Of a stretch of 8,377 nucleotides of DNA, positions 1 to 6,145 are shown in pieces (position 1 is the stretch's first letter; each line of letters starts with the position of its first letter). The DNA lies in NCBI GenBank assembly GCA_946543495.1, contig CAMNLS010000045.1:1-8377 (forward strand), written 5' to 3'. Source of the stretch: an uncultured Selenomonadales bacterium. Lineage in GTDB: Bacteria > Bacillota > Negativicutes > Selenomonadales > Selenomonadaceae. The translations under genes were made by a program, and so were the position numbers. The notes beneath the pieces are model-generated. The model was not told where the DNA came from. It searched no databases and saw only the letters and a list, made by a program, of their open reading frames with translations.

Positions 1-288
1 GCGTACCAATAGCGCAGTTACGATACTCGGTTACTCTCGATTAATCGGTTGATAAAGCCGAAGCCCTTTTGCGGTCGATACCCTTTCTCTAGTCAGTTGA
101 CCTACCGTTAGAATTTTTACGGTGTGGCACAGGATTATTCGGTTGCGGTGTAAACAGCCGACCTTCCCTGTTAGCCTCCTCATTGGTCGCCATTTCCTGC
201 GATTGCTCAAACGCTGTGGAGACACCCTTTGGTTAAAGGTTAAAGGAGAGTTTGGTCATCCGCATCACTGCGGAAGTGTCCCGCATTG
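1..288 (-). mobile_element. Group I intron 2 in nrdD (5' part; runs off the left edge)
   Basis: Self-splicing intron following nrdD exon 2. Seen: the reading frame of exon 2 loses NrdD similarity after QNDMF, and the following RNA has group I core elements. P4 strands are GCAGGA (200-195) and TCCTGT (134-129). P6 is a short hairpin, ACCGT/ACGGT (123-104). The R element GGTCAACTGACTAGAG lies at 102-87 and contains the P7 strand GACTA. A cUUCGg-capped hairpin follows near 70-55. P1 can be drawn between exon UGUUU (293-289) and GGACA (281-277). The matching S element (TAGTC) and the 3' splice site are not in the window, so the length is unknown and an ORF beyond the edge is possible. Unlike intron 1, P6 carries no ORF. 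The exact 5' splice base (after 290 or 289) is uncertain. Confidence 0.8.
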
Positions 289-456
289 AAACATATCATT
301 TTGATTGCTCTGAATGGCAATGCACGCAAGCGACGCGTAGGAACGAATGGAATTAGGCTCACGAAGAAAACCATGCCCCGTCGAGAAGCCGCCGCGGAAA
401 AGTTTTAACAAGTCGATTTGGCAACAATTAAACGTTATCAAACTGAAATCCTTGTC
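289..456 (-). CDS. nrdD: nrdD exon 2 (56 codons between two group I introns)
   Basis: Internal exon of the anaerobic ribonucleoside-triphosphate reductase large subunit. It reads DKDFSLITFNCCQIDL at its start, then GGFSTGHGFLREP, and SYASLACIAIQSNQNDMF at its end. These are the hallmark NrdD blocks that normally follow IHIHD in one uninterrupted protein. The NCCQIDL stretch carries the conserved cysteine pair near the active site; assignment of one of them to the substrate-site cysteine is from family knowledge. The 5' boundary is well fixed: joining ...WIHIH to DKDF restores the expected alignment, exon 1 ends in T, and the intron ends in G. The 3' boundary could be one base earlier. There is no start codon or RBS, so it can only be expressed by splicing. 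The rest of nrdD lies beyond the left edge. Confidence 0.88.
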
Positions 457-543
457 CGTAATTTTGACTATATCATAATCTCCTTAGAGATTCCGGGCAC
501 TTCGGAATGCGGAATTTCACCGCAAACCTACTCTACTCGCCTT

Positions 544-1173
544 TTAAGCTTTCGATAGTCGATTGACTTTACTTTTCAAGTCTACAGCGGAGATTATGCC
601 ACAACTTTTAAATTCGGGAACGTCTGCGCTGTTTAGAAATCTAATTATACGATTATAAACCCAAGTCGAAGATTTTCCCGTCAATTTAACCAATTCCGAC
701 ATCATGTACTTTTTTCCGTCTTCACCGTAAATTTCAAAACGATAGCGTGGATTATGTCTTCCAGAAAAACATCCGCTTGAAATTTGACCGCCAGATATAT
801 TTCTGGAAGTTTTTTTTCTGAACTCTTCATCCTTCCAACGATTGGAGTTACTTAAAGAAATATTATTGACTCCCTTAGCACGAGCTCTACGATTATTTTC
901 TTCAGAAGTAACCCATTCGAGATTTTCGGCATTATTGTTGAAATGATTATTGTCCAAATGATCAACGTCCAATTCTGAATAGTTGGCAGGCGGATCGCAA
1001 AAGAGATATGCTACAAGTCGGTGAACGCTGAAACGTTTTGCTTGTTCTTCGATTCTCAATGTTACTTTGGCGTAAGAGCCGTAACAGTCGAACTTAAGAA
1101 ATTTTCTAGTAAGGTTTGAATAAACTCGTCCGTCTGAATACACGAGATAATCGTAAAAATTTTTAACAGCCAT
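544..1173 (-). CDS. Intron-encoded HNH homing endonuclease (I-HmuI-like)
   Basis: 209-aa DNA endonuclease that would cut or nick an intronless nrdD allele and so spread the intron. The N-terminal part (about 6-30, YLVYSDGRVYS) resembles a NUMOD4-like module. The HNH core is at about 48-98: VHRLVAYLF, then VDHLDNNHFNNNAENLEWV with D71-H72 as the likely metal/base pair, N84 structural and N93 matching the I-HmuI catalytic Asn. The third His of classical HNH is R96, as expected for an H-N-N variant. A C-terminal stretch (about 145-180, YGEDGKKYMMSELVKLTG) looks like the NUMOD1/IENR DNA-binding helix-turn-helix. The start at 1173 is preferred because AAAGGAGG lies 9 nt upstream. An upstream ATG at 1227 extends the frame by 18 residues but would overlap the P4-P6 core. 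The last codons double as the intron P6' strand and R element. Confidence 0.9.
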   Translation of the reverse strand: MAVKNFYDYLVYSDGRVYSNLTRKFLKFDCYGSYAKVTLRIEEQAKRFSVHRLVAYLFCDPPANYSELDVDHLDNNHFNNNAENLEWVTSEENNRRARAKGVNNISLSNSNRWKDEEFRKKTSRNISGGQISSGCFSGRHNPRYRFEIYGEDGKKYMMSELVKLTGKSSTWVYNRIIRFLNSADVPEFKSCGIISAVDLKSKVNRLSKA

Positions 1174-1182
1174 TCGGCATAA

Positions 1183-1190
1183 CCTCCTTT
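1183..1190 (-). promoter_or_regulatory. Ribosome binding site deciding the HNH endonuclease start
   Basis: AAAGGAGG sits 9 nt before the ATG at 1173 and has no comparable counterpart before the in-frame ATG at 1227, so it selects the shorter protein. It lies just after the 5' strand of P6 (1201-1192), that is, in the P6 loop next to the paired stem, so intron folding may influence its access; that last point is an inference. Confidence 0.7.
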
Positions 1191-1354
1191 CCTCGAAAAG
1201 TCTCAGCACAGGATTCGCATTTAGCATTCCCTGTTAGCCTTGCCGCAAATTGCCATTTCCTGCAATTCCGCAATAAGCGTTGGCAAGACACCTCAAATTT
1301 TTGAGTTCACCCGGTTTTTCATAGCGCGTCACCACGCTAAGCCACGACTTTTTC

Positions 1355-1861
1355 ATGGATATGGATCCAGTTTTCCTTGTCCGCCCGCACAAACTTTTCC
1401 GGCAAAACGTAGTTGTCGACGAAGTACTTGGAACTTTCCGCGCCAAGCTTTAACATAATCCCCATTGAAGCATCGGTGTTAATGTTAGCGTTGTCGCGTT
1501 TCAAATCTACGTCCACGGAGTCGGCGAAAAAAATGTCGCGGTAGGTGGTCATTAATCTTTTCTGAGCCTCGCGACGTTGAGCATGTTTCTGCCGATAAAC
1601 TATGAACTGCTTTGCCACGTCGTAAAAGCCATGAGCCATAAGCGACTTTTCCACTTGGTCTTGAATCTCCTCGACGCCGATAATTTCGTTCTCGGCAATC
1701 GCCTGTTCAACGGAGTCCGTCACGCGTTCCACGTCCTCTGCAGAAAGTTTGTCGGAAGGTGTTGAAGCATCACGATTCGCGCCGGTTATCGCATTGAAAA
1801 TTTTTTTTCGGTCGTAATTGACTCGCTGTCCCGAACGCTTCCGAACCCTTGCTAACTTCAA
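1355..1861 (-). CDS. nrdD: Anaerobic ribonucleoside-triphosphate reductase NrdD, exon 1
   Basis: N-terminal exon of the class III glycyl-radical ribonucleotide reductase, which makes dNTPs from NTPs without oxygen together with the activase NrdG (not in the window). Residues about 2-93 form the ATP-cone allosteric domain (VRKRSGQRVNYDRKKIFNAI near its start), followed by the beginning of the catalytic part (DNANINTDASMGIMLKLGAE ... YVLPEKF ... WIHIH). The open frame runs on 18 nt into the intron, adding EKVVA before a TAG at 1339-1337, which would look like a truncated gene to an automatic caller. The start is taken as TTG at 1861, 7 nt after AAAGGAGGG; an in-frame TTG at 1879 lies upstream of that RBS and is less likely. 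A promoter-like TATAAT sits just upstream. NrdD proteins are usually about 700 aa; 169 are in this exon. Confidence 0.92.
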
Positions 1862-1892
1862 GGGAATCCCTCCTTTCAAAGTAAGTGCCGCG

Positions 1893-1921
1893 ATTATATC
1901 ACTTGCAAGCCTCTTTGGAAA
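1893..1921 (-). promoter_or_regulatory. Putative promoter of nrdD
   Basis: A perfect TATAAT (1898-1893) is preceded, 17 nt away, by TTTCCA (1921-1916), which matches the sigma-A -35 consensus at 4 of 6 positions. It lies about 32 nt before the TTG start at 1861. A second TTGACT further upstream lacks a good -10. I see no convincing pair of NrdR boxes here, although class III reductase genes are often under NrdR. Confidence 0.55.
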
Positions 1922-1989
1922 CAGCGCAATAATTGGCGATAAAACGCGAAAAACAATTAGTCAACGTCAATTCAAGGGCTTAACGACGC

Positions 1990-2003
1990 GACTTTACAAA
2001 GTC
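1990..2003. repeat. 14-nt perfect inverted repeat GACTTTACAAAGTC
   Basis: A perfect palindrome lies between the 3' end of the membrane-protein gene and the nrdD promoter, next to an A/T run (2012-2028). It could be an operator, or part of a weak transcription end for the upstream gene. It lacks the GC-rich stem of a normal intrinsic terminator, so its role is open. Confidence 0.35.
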
Positions 2004-2025
2004 ATTGGCTTGAAAAAAATTTTTT

Positions 2026-2655
2026 TTACTTAAGCGCGGCGGTGAAGGTCGACTTGCCCTTATCGCTGTGCACGGAATACTTTATCCAGCCACGCGAGGT
2101 CGTCCAATCGTAGGTGCCTTCGGTTGAAACCTCTTTGAGCATGCGCAAATCGCGCAGAACTTCGCCTCTGTCCTCTGCGTCGAGTTCGGGATTGAGCGTG
2201 GCAATCAACAAGCCCAAGACATTAATTGCTTGAAAAGATTCGTCTTGATTGGTTGGCTCGGTTAAAATCTTTAGCTCGGCAATCTTTCCGTCCTCGACCG
2301 TGCCTTCAAGTGTAAGCGTCGGCGAAAATTCATGACGGAAAGTTTTAGTTTCCGCAGTCAAGGATTCGTCAAGCGTCAAGTTCAAGTTCGGCGCGAGTCT
2401 GCGTGCGGAGGCATTAAATTTTTCTCGGAACTCTTCGGGCGTCATGCTCTGTTCAAAGCCCTTATCACTGCCGAAGATGTTATCCAAGTTGCCGGCGGTG
2501 ATGTTAGCGTAAACAAAGAACGCAATACACACGGCGGCAAGTACAAGGTTAGTTCGTTTGTCGAAGGTCGAATACTTGTACATAAAGATTAAACCGAGCG
2601 GCGGAATGAAGATCAAAAGCGTAATCATCACCGCTGTCTTTAGATAAGCAGTCAA
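2026..2655 (-). CDS. Hypothetical membrane-anchored protein
   Basis: 209-aa protein that I do not recognise. Seen: two hydrophobic segments at about residues 7-26 (VMITLLIFIPPLGLIFM) and 36-53 (LVLAAVCIAFFVYANI) separated by a short basic loop, then a soluble region of about 150 residues rich in acidic and polar residues (MTPEEFREKFNASARRL and onward) with the look of an alpha/beta domain. The start is a TTG at 2655 preceded by AGAGGTGA; the in-frame ATG at residue 10 is less likely because it would cut into the first helix. It follows ptsG on the same strand but a terminator-like hairpin separates them. It may be a small lineage-specific envelope protein; no function is claimed. Confidence 0.75.
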   Translation of the reverse strand: MTAYLKTAVMITLLIFIPPLGLIFMYKYSTFDKRTNLVLAAVCIAFFVYANITAGNLDNIFGSDKGFEQSMTPEEFREKFNASARRLAPNLNLTLDESLTAETKTFRHEFSPTLTLEGTVEDGKIAELKILTEPTNQDESFQAINVLGLLIATLNPELDAEDRGEVLRDLRMLKEVSTEGTYDWTTSRGWIKYSVHSDKGKSTFTAALK

Positions 2656-2670
2656 AGCGTTATCACCTCT

Positions 2671-2704
2671 TAAAAGAAATTAGCCCGCCGACGTTCGACG
2701 GGCT
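2671..2704 (-). terminator. Intrinsic terminator after ptsG
   Basis: On the minus strand AGCCCG (2704-2699) pairs with CGGGCT (2687-2682), with further partial pairing inside, followed by AATTTCTTTT. It lies about 50 nt after the ptsG stop. The U tract is interrupted, so read-through into the membrane-protein gene is possible. Confidence 0.65.
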
Positions 2705-2753
2705 TTAGGTTTATGGAAGAATATTATTCACTCGATTTGGAAAAGTAAACGAC

Positions 2754-4949
2754 TTAGCCGAGAACCTCCAGCAAGTCATCAGTGCCAGCCTTAACGTCGC
2801 CAGTCTTGAGCGGACGAACCGTGCCATAAGCGGAAGAGTTGGTGACGATAAGCGGCGTGGTAACAGGATAGCCAGCCTTGTGAATGGCGTCGATGTCGAA
2901 GGTAACGAGCAAGTCGCCGCGTTTGACTTCTTGACCGTCGGTGACGTGAACTTCAAAGTTCTCGCCGTTGAGCTTGACGGTATCAATGCCGATGTGCATG
3001 AGGAGTTCTGCGCCGTCGGGCGTGACCATGCCGATTGCGTGTTTGGTTGGGAAGATAAGAGTAATCGTGCCGTCAGCCGGAGCGACGAGCTTGCCTTCAG
3101 TCGGCTCGACTGCAACGCCGTCACCCATAGCACGAGAGGCAAAGCCGTCGTCGGGGACTTCGTTCATAAGCATCATACGACCGGTAAGGTGTGCGCCGAA
3201 GGTTGCATCTGGCATCTTAGGCTTCTCTTCCTCAGCCGCCGCAGTGGAACCACCGCTTGCGCCTTCAAGGATAGAACGGTCAATCTTGCCTGCGCGAATG
3301 TCTTCAACGAATTCTTCAAAGTTCGCCTTAACAATCGTGACGCTCGGTCCATAGATAACTTGAATAGCGTTGCCCTTAATGACGACGCCGCCCGCGCCCG
3401 TGGACTTCAAGATAGCTTCGTTGACTTTGGAGCCGTCAACCAACGTCAAGCGCAGACGCGTTGCACAGCAGTCAATTTCAGTGACGTTATCGACGCCGCC
3501 GACACCGCTAAGAATAGTCGCGGACTTCTGTTGGTCAGGAGTGAGGCTTGCAAGAGCCGCACTGCCTGCACCGCCGCCAGCAACGCCAACACCAGTAGCT
3601 TTGCGGTATTCGTCTTTGCTCATCATCTTGACTTCTTCGTCGTCAGCTTCACGACCAGGAGTCTTGAGATCCCATTTCATAATGAAGAACTTAAACGTAA
3701 TGAAGTAGAGGACTGCGAACACGCCGAACAGCGGCAACATCATCATCCAGTTGGACTTTGCTTGACCAGGAAGAACACCGTAAAGGATAAAGTCAATCAA
3801 GCCGTCGGAGAATGTTGTACCCATTGCAATGCCGAGAATATGGCAAGCCGCGAACGATAAGCCAGCGTAGAAGACGTGAATCGCGAAGAGTTCTTTAGCA
3901 AGGAAGAGGAACGTGAATTCGATAGGCTCAGTGATACCAGTGAGGAACGAAGTCAAGCCTACCGAGAACAGCAGAGAACCAGCCGCCTTTTTCTTTTCGG
4001 GGCGAGCGCAAGTGTACATTGCGAACGCCGCCGCCGGAAGACCAGCCATCATGAAGGGGAATTTACCCATCAAGAAACGGCAAGCATCAACCGAGAAATG
4101 TTCGGTGTTCGGAGAAGCGAGTTCCGCGAAGAAAATATTTTGTGCGCCCATGACAGTCTGACCGTCGATAACGGCAGTGCCGCCAAGACCGGTCTGCCAG
4201 AAGGGCAAGTAGAAGATATGATGCAAACCAAAGGGAATTAATGCACGTTCACAGCAACCGAAGAAGAAGGTACCGAAGTAGCCTGCCGCTTGAACGACGC
4301 CGCCAAGTGCAAAGATACCGGTCTGAACGAACGGCCAAACGAAATACATGACAACGCCCGTAACAATACCAAAAATCATACAGACAATCGGGACAAAACG
4401 TGTGCCGCCAAAGAATGAGAACGCGGGCGGGAGTTGCATTTTATAATAACGATTGCAAAGTTCCGCCGCAATTAAGCCCGTAACGATACCTGCGAAAACA
4501 CCCATCTGCAAAGTAACGATACCAAGGACAGAAGTTATTGCACCTTCTTTGACGCTGGGATCAATGGAGCCGTCAGCGTGAATTGAGCCGTCAAGTCCAA
4601 GGAAGACGTGAATCGTCGTCAAAAGAACAAGATAAAAAATTGCTGCGCCAAGGACTGCGATGCCTTTTTCCTTCTTAGCCATACCAAGCGCAACCGCCAA
4701 CGCGAAGATCAACGGCAAGTTGCCGAAGATAGCTCCACCGACGTTTGAAAGAATCAACATAAAGCTGAACAGCCCGCCGCCCGGATGAAGAACACTTTCC
4801 AAGCCGTAAGCCGCGATTGTAGTCGGGTTCGAGAACGATGCACCGATACCCAACAAAACGCCCGCGAACGGCAACACGGCGATCGGCAGGAACAACGACT
4901 TACCGATCTGTTGCGCTACAGCAAATGCCGAGCTTCCTCCTTCACTCAT
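2754..4949 (-). CDS. ptsG: PTS glucose transporter subunit IICBA
   Basis: 731-aa membrane permease that imports glucose and phosphorylates it with phosphate from HPr. Domain order: IIC (about 1-430, many membrane helices), IIB (about 472-552), IIA (about 580-728). In IIC, PFGLHHIFYLPFW (239-251), GITEPIEF (338-345, with E341 at the sugar site) and GTTFSDGLIDF (377-387) match the glucose branch; N-acetylglucosamine permeases usually differ at the last motif. In IIB, DCCATRLR (493-500) holds the phosphorylated cysteine, C495. In IIA, TKHAIGM (H637) and LLMHIGIDTVKLNGE hold the two histidines; H652 is the expected phospho-acceptor. The length is like the approximately 700-aa Bacillus PtsG. A Gly/Ala-rich linker (453-468) joins IIC to IIB. 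The RBS AAGGAGG (4963-4957) is 7 nt before the ATG. The specificity call is by motif only. Confidence 0.93.
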   Translation of the reverse strand: MSEGGSSAFAVAQQIGKSLFLPIAVLPFAGVLLGIGASFSNPTTIAAYGLESVLHPGGGLFSFMLILSNVGGAIFGNLPLIFALAVALGMAKKEKGIAVLGAAIFYLVLLTTIHVFLGLDGSIHADGSIDPSVKEGAITSVLGIVTLQMGVFAGIVTGLIAAELCNRYYKMQLPPAFSFFGGTRFVPIVCMIFGIVTGVVMYFVWPFVQTGIFALGGVVQAAGYFGTFFFGCCERALIPFGLHHIFYLPFWQTGLGGTAVIDGQTVMGAQNIFFAELASPNTEHFSVDACRFLMGKFPFMMAGLPAAAFAMYTCARPEKKKAAGSLLFSVGLTSFLTGITEPIEFTFLFLAKELFAIHVFYAGLSFAACHILGIAMGTTFSDGLIDFILYGVLPGQAKSNWMMMLPLFGVFAVLYFITFKFFIMKWDLKTPGREADDEEVKMMSKDEYRKATGVGVAGGGAGSAALASLTPDQQKSATILSGVGGVDNVTEIDCCATRLRLTLVDGSKVNEAILKSTGAGGVVIKGNAIQVIYGPSVTIVKANFEEFVEDIRAGKIDRSILEGASGGSTAAAEEEKPKMPDATFGAHLTGRMMLMNEVPDDGFASRAMGDGVAVEPTEGKLVAPADGTITLIFPTKHAIGMVTPDGAELLMHIGIDTVKLNGENFEVHVTDGQEVKRGDLLVTFDIDAIHKAGYPVTTPLIVTNSSAYGTVRPLKTGDVKAGTDDLLEVLG

Positions 4950-4950
4950 T

Positions 4951-5034
4951 TTAAAACCTCCTTAACTTTAACCAAAAAAATCCTCCGAGTGAAACTTTCT
5001 CCTTCCCATTTGTTTTTATATTTGGAGCCAACAT
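4951..5034 (-). CDS. Possible 27-codon leader ORF upstream of ptsG
   Basis: ATG at 5034 is preceded by GGAAGGAG with about 8 nt spacing and is followed by 27 sense codons (starting MLAPNIKTNGKEK, with FFW near the end) and TAA at 4953-4951. The stop lies one base before the ptsG ATG, and the ptsG RBS is inside its last codons, so translation of the two could be coupled. GGAGC (5047-5043) can pair with GCTCC (5028-5024), which would hide the leader RBS and put its ATG in the loop. It may equally be a chance frame in a purine-rich leader; nothing shows that the peptide is made. Confidence 0.35.
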   Translation of the reverse strand: MLAPNIKTNGKEKVSLGGFFWLKLRRF

Positions 5035-5105
5035 CTATTTTGCTCCTTCCCGCAAAAAAAGGATAACCCTTTGCCGAGCCTCCTCCTTTGCAAGATATTT
5101 TTAGA

Positions 5106-5134
5106 ATTATATACGACGCGTGCCCGTTTGTCTA
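5106..5134 (-). promoter_or_regulatory. Promoter of ptsG
   Basis: TAGACA (5134-5129, 5 of 6 to the -35 consensus), a 17-nt spacer and a perfect TATAAT (5111-5106). Transcription would start near 5099, giving a leader of about 150 nt before ptsG. Within the leader, AAAGG/CCTTT with a following T run (about 5072-5050) could be a weak attenuator, but I see no clear antiterminator (RAT) sequence. Confidence 0.7.
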
Positions 5135-5144
5135 TCAATGGTTT

Positions 5145-5156
5145 CAAAATATTTTG
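5145..5156. promoter_or_regulatory. 12-nt palindrome CAAAATATTTTG upstream of the ptsG promoter
   Basis: A perfect inverted repeat lies 10 nt upstream of the ptsG -35 element and within 15 nt of the stop codon of the preceding gene. The position suits an operator or activator site. The sequence is AT-only inside, so chance is a serious alternative. Confidence 0.3.
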
Positions 5157-5158
5157 CA

Positions 5159-6136
5159 CTATTTGCAACGATAGTACATAATTGAGCCAGCCTTTTTGAC
5201 TTCGTAGAGTTTGGGGAAGTCGGAAACAAATTTGCTCCACGAACTATATCCGAAATCTTTTATGCTGAATTTTTTATCGTGCGCCGTTTGTCCTGCGCAA
5301 GTCAAATCCGTAAAGCCTTTTTTATCACCTTTAGCTTTCGCCGTCTCGCTAAGGACATCATGAATCGGGCGGAATTTGTCATTGACGACACGTTTTTTTT
5401 GTTCCTCAGACATGCAACGATAATAAACGATATTCCCAGACTTTTGAACTTCGTAAAGCTTTGGGAAAGCCGCCATGAATTCTTGTAGCGTGCCATAGCC
5501 GAAATCTTTCACCCCGAAGCCGAGATTTTTATTTTTAATCTCCATGCCCGCCGCATTTAGCAAGAAAAATCCCTTTGCGTCGCCGTGAGCTTGTGCCGCC
5601 TCGTGCAGAATATTATGGAGCTGTTGAAGTTTTTTATCGCGCTCGCTCTGTGTCATGACCTTTGGTGGGGGAGATTTAACGGGCGGTGGAGCAGGCGTTA
5701 TAGGTTCGATAATTTTATCTAAGCCGATGAAGTCGTTGCAAGCGTTGCGGAAGGAAATGGACGCGTTTTCGTTGCCCATGCCGATAACGTTCATGCCGCC
5801 CTCGCGAAGACGGATAACCAAAGGCGTGAAGTCGCTGTCATTGGAGACGAGTGCGAAAATCTCTGCATGCCCGCCGTAGAGCACGTCCATTGAGTCAATC
5901 GTCAAGGACATATCGGTTGCGTTCTTGCCAGCCGCGAAGTCGGGTTGTTGAACTGCCCGCAGAGAAAAGTTTAGGATGCATTCGTTCCAACCGTGCAGAG
6001 AAATCTTTTCCCAGTTACCGTAGATTCGCCGGATAAAAATTTCTCCGCGACTTTCTAGCGTGTCGATAATCTGCTTACCGAATTTAGCCGAGATGTTGTC
6101 TGCGTCGATGAAGAGCGCGATTTTTTTTGCCGCCAT
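5159..6136 (-). CDS. NYN-domain putative ribonuclease with two OST-HTH/LOTUS-like repeats
   Basis: 325-aa soluble protein. Residues about 5-142 form a NYN (LabA/DUF88, PIN-like) domain: LFIDADNIS (D11, D13), NATDMSLTIDSMD (D75) and VSNDSDFTPL (D100, D102) supply the acidic residues expected for a metal-dependent nuclease. A Pro-rich linker follows (147-158). Two similar repeats of about 75 residues come next (about 165-241 and 251-324), each with a GDxKGF motif and ending KDFGY..(L/W)..F...FPKLYEV.K.G.I.YYRC, the shape of OST-HTH (LOTUS) domains, which bind RNA in other proteins. An RNA-degrading or RNA-regulating role is thus likely but unproven. It starts 9 nt after the stop of the small upstream gene, with only a weak GAGG RBS, so translational coupling is plausible. 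Confidence 0.87.
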   Translation of the reverse strand: MAAKKIALFIDADNISAKFGKQIIDTLESRGEIFIRRIYGNWEKISLHGWNECILNFSLRAVQQPDFAAGKNATDMSLTIDSMDVLYGGHAEIFALVSNDSDFTPLVIRLREGGMNVIGMGNENASISFRNACNDFIGLDKIIEPITPAPPPVKSPPPKVMTQSERDKKLQQLHNILHEAAQAHGDAKGFFLLNAAGMEIKNKNLGFGVKDFGYGTLQEFMAAFPKLYEVQKSGNIVYYRCMSEEQKKRVVNDKFRPIHDVLSETAKAKGDKKGFTDLTCAGQTAHDKKFSIKDFGYSSWSKFVSDFPKLYEVKKAGSIMYYRCK

Positions 6137-6145
6137 TAAAGAGCC

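Larger units (their letters stand above)
457..1354 (-). mobile_element. Group I intron 1 in nrdD (complete, IA-like, with HNH ORF in P6)
   Basis: A complete 898-nt group I intron. Exon 1 ends CCAT, which pairs with GTGG (1345-1342) to form P1 with the U.G splice pair. GTC (1348-1346) can pair with the first exon 2 bases GAC (P10). CTCAAA/TTTGAG (1305-1292) forms P2. P3 is TGCGGAATT (1272-1264) with AATTCCGCA (516-508), nine perfect pairs. P4 is GCAGGA (1263-1258) with TCCTGT (1213-1208). P6 is ACTTTTCGAG (1201-1192) with CTTGAAAAGT (580-571). P7 is GACTA (560-556) in the R element with TAGTC (470-466) in the S element GATATAGTC. The last base is G. The extra segment between P7 and P3' fits the P7.1/P7.2 insertion of subgroup IA; that subgroup call is an inference. 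The HNH gene fills the P6 loop. Confidence 0.9.

Noticed and set aside
31..225. A 64-residue minus-strand open frame within intron 2.
   Set aside because: It overlaps the P4, P6 and R elements of the intron, has no RBS and no recognisable protein features.
1337..1354. Reading the 18-nt EKVVA extension and TAG as the true end of a truncated nrdD (pseudogene).
   Set aside because: The NrdD sequence resumes in frame at 456 after a foldable group I intron, so this stop is intronic.
457..1354. Group II intron or insertion sequence as the interrupting element.
   Set aside because: No reverse transcriptase, domain V, inverted repeats or target duplication; group I P3-P8 pairings and an H-N-N type HNH ORF are present instead.
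1880..2025. NrdR boxes upstream of nrdD.
   Set aside because: I could not find two spaced ACACTATATATAGTGT-like sites; the only palindrome (GACTTTACAAAGTC) does not fit.
2880..4241. Long plus-strand open frames opposite ptsG, the largest of 326 residues.
   Set aside because: They are antisense shadows of the biased codon use of ptsG; the residue make-up is unlike a folded protein and there are no RBS signals.
5040..5100. A riboswitch or GlcT/LicT-type antiterminator in the ptsG leader.
   Set aside because: Only a weak AAAGG/CCTTT hairpin with a T run is visible and no recognisable RAT sequence; too little to annotate.
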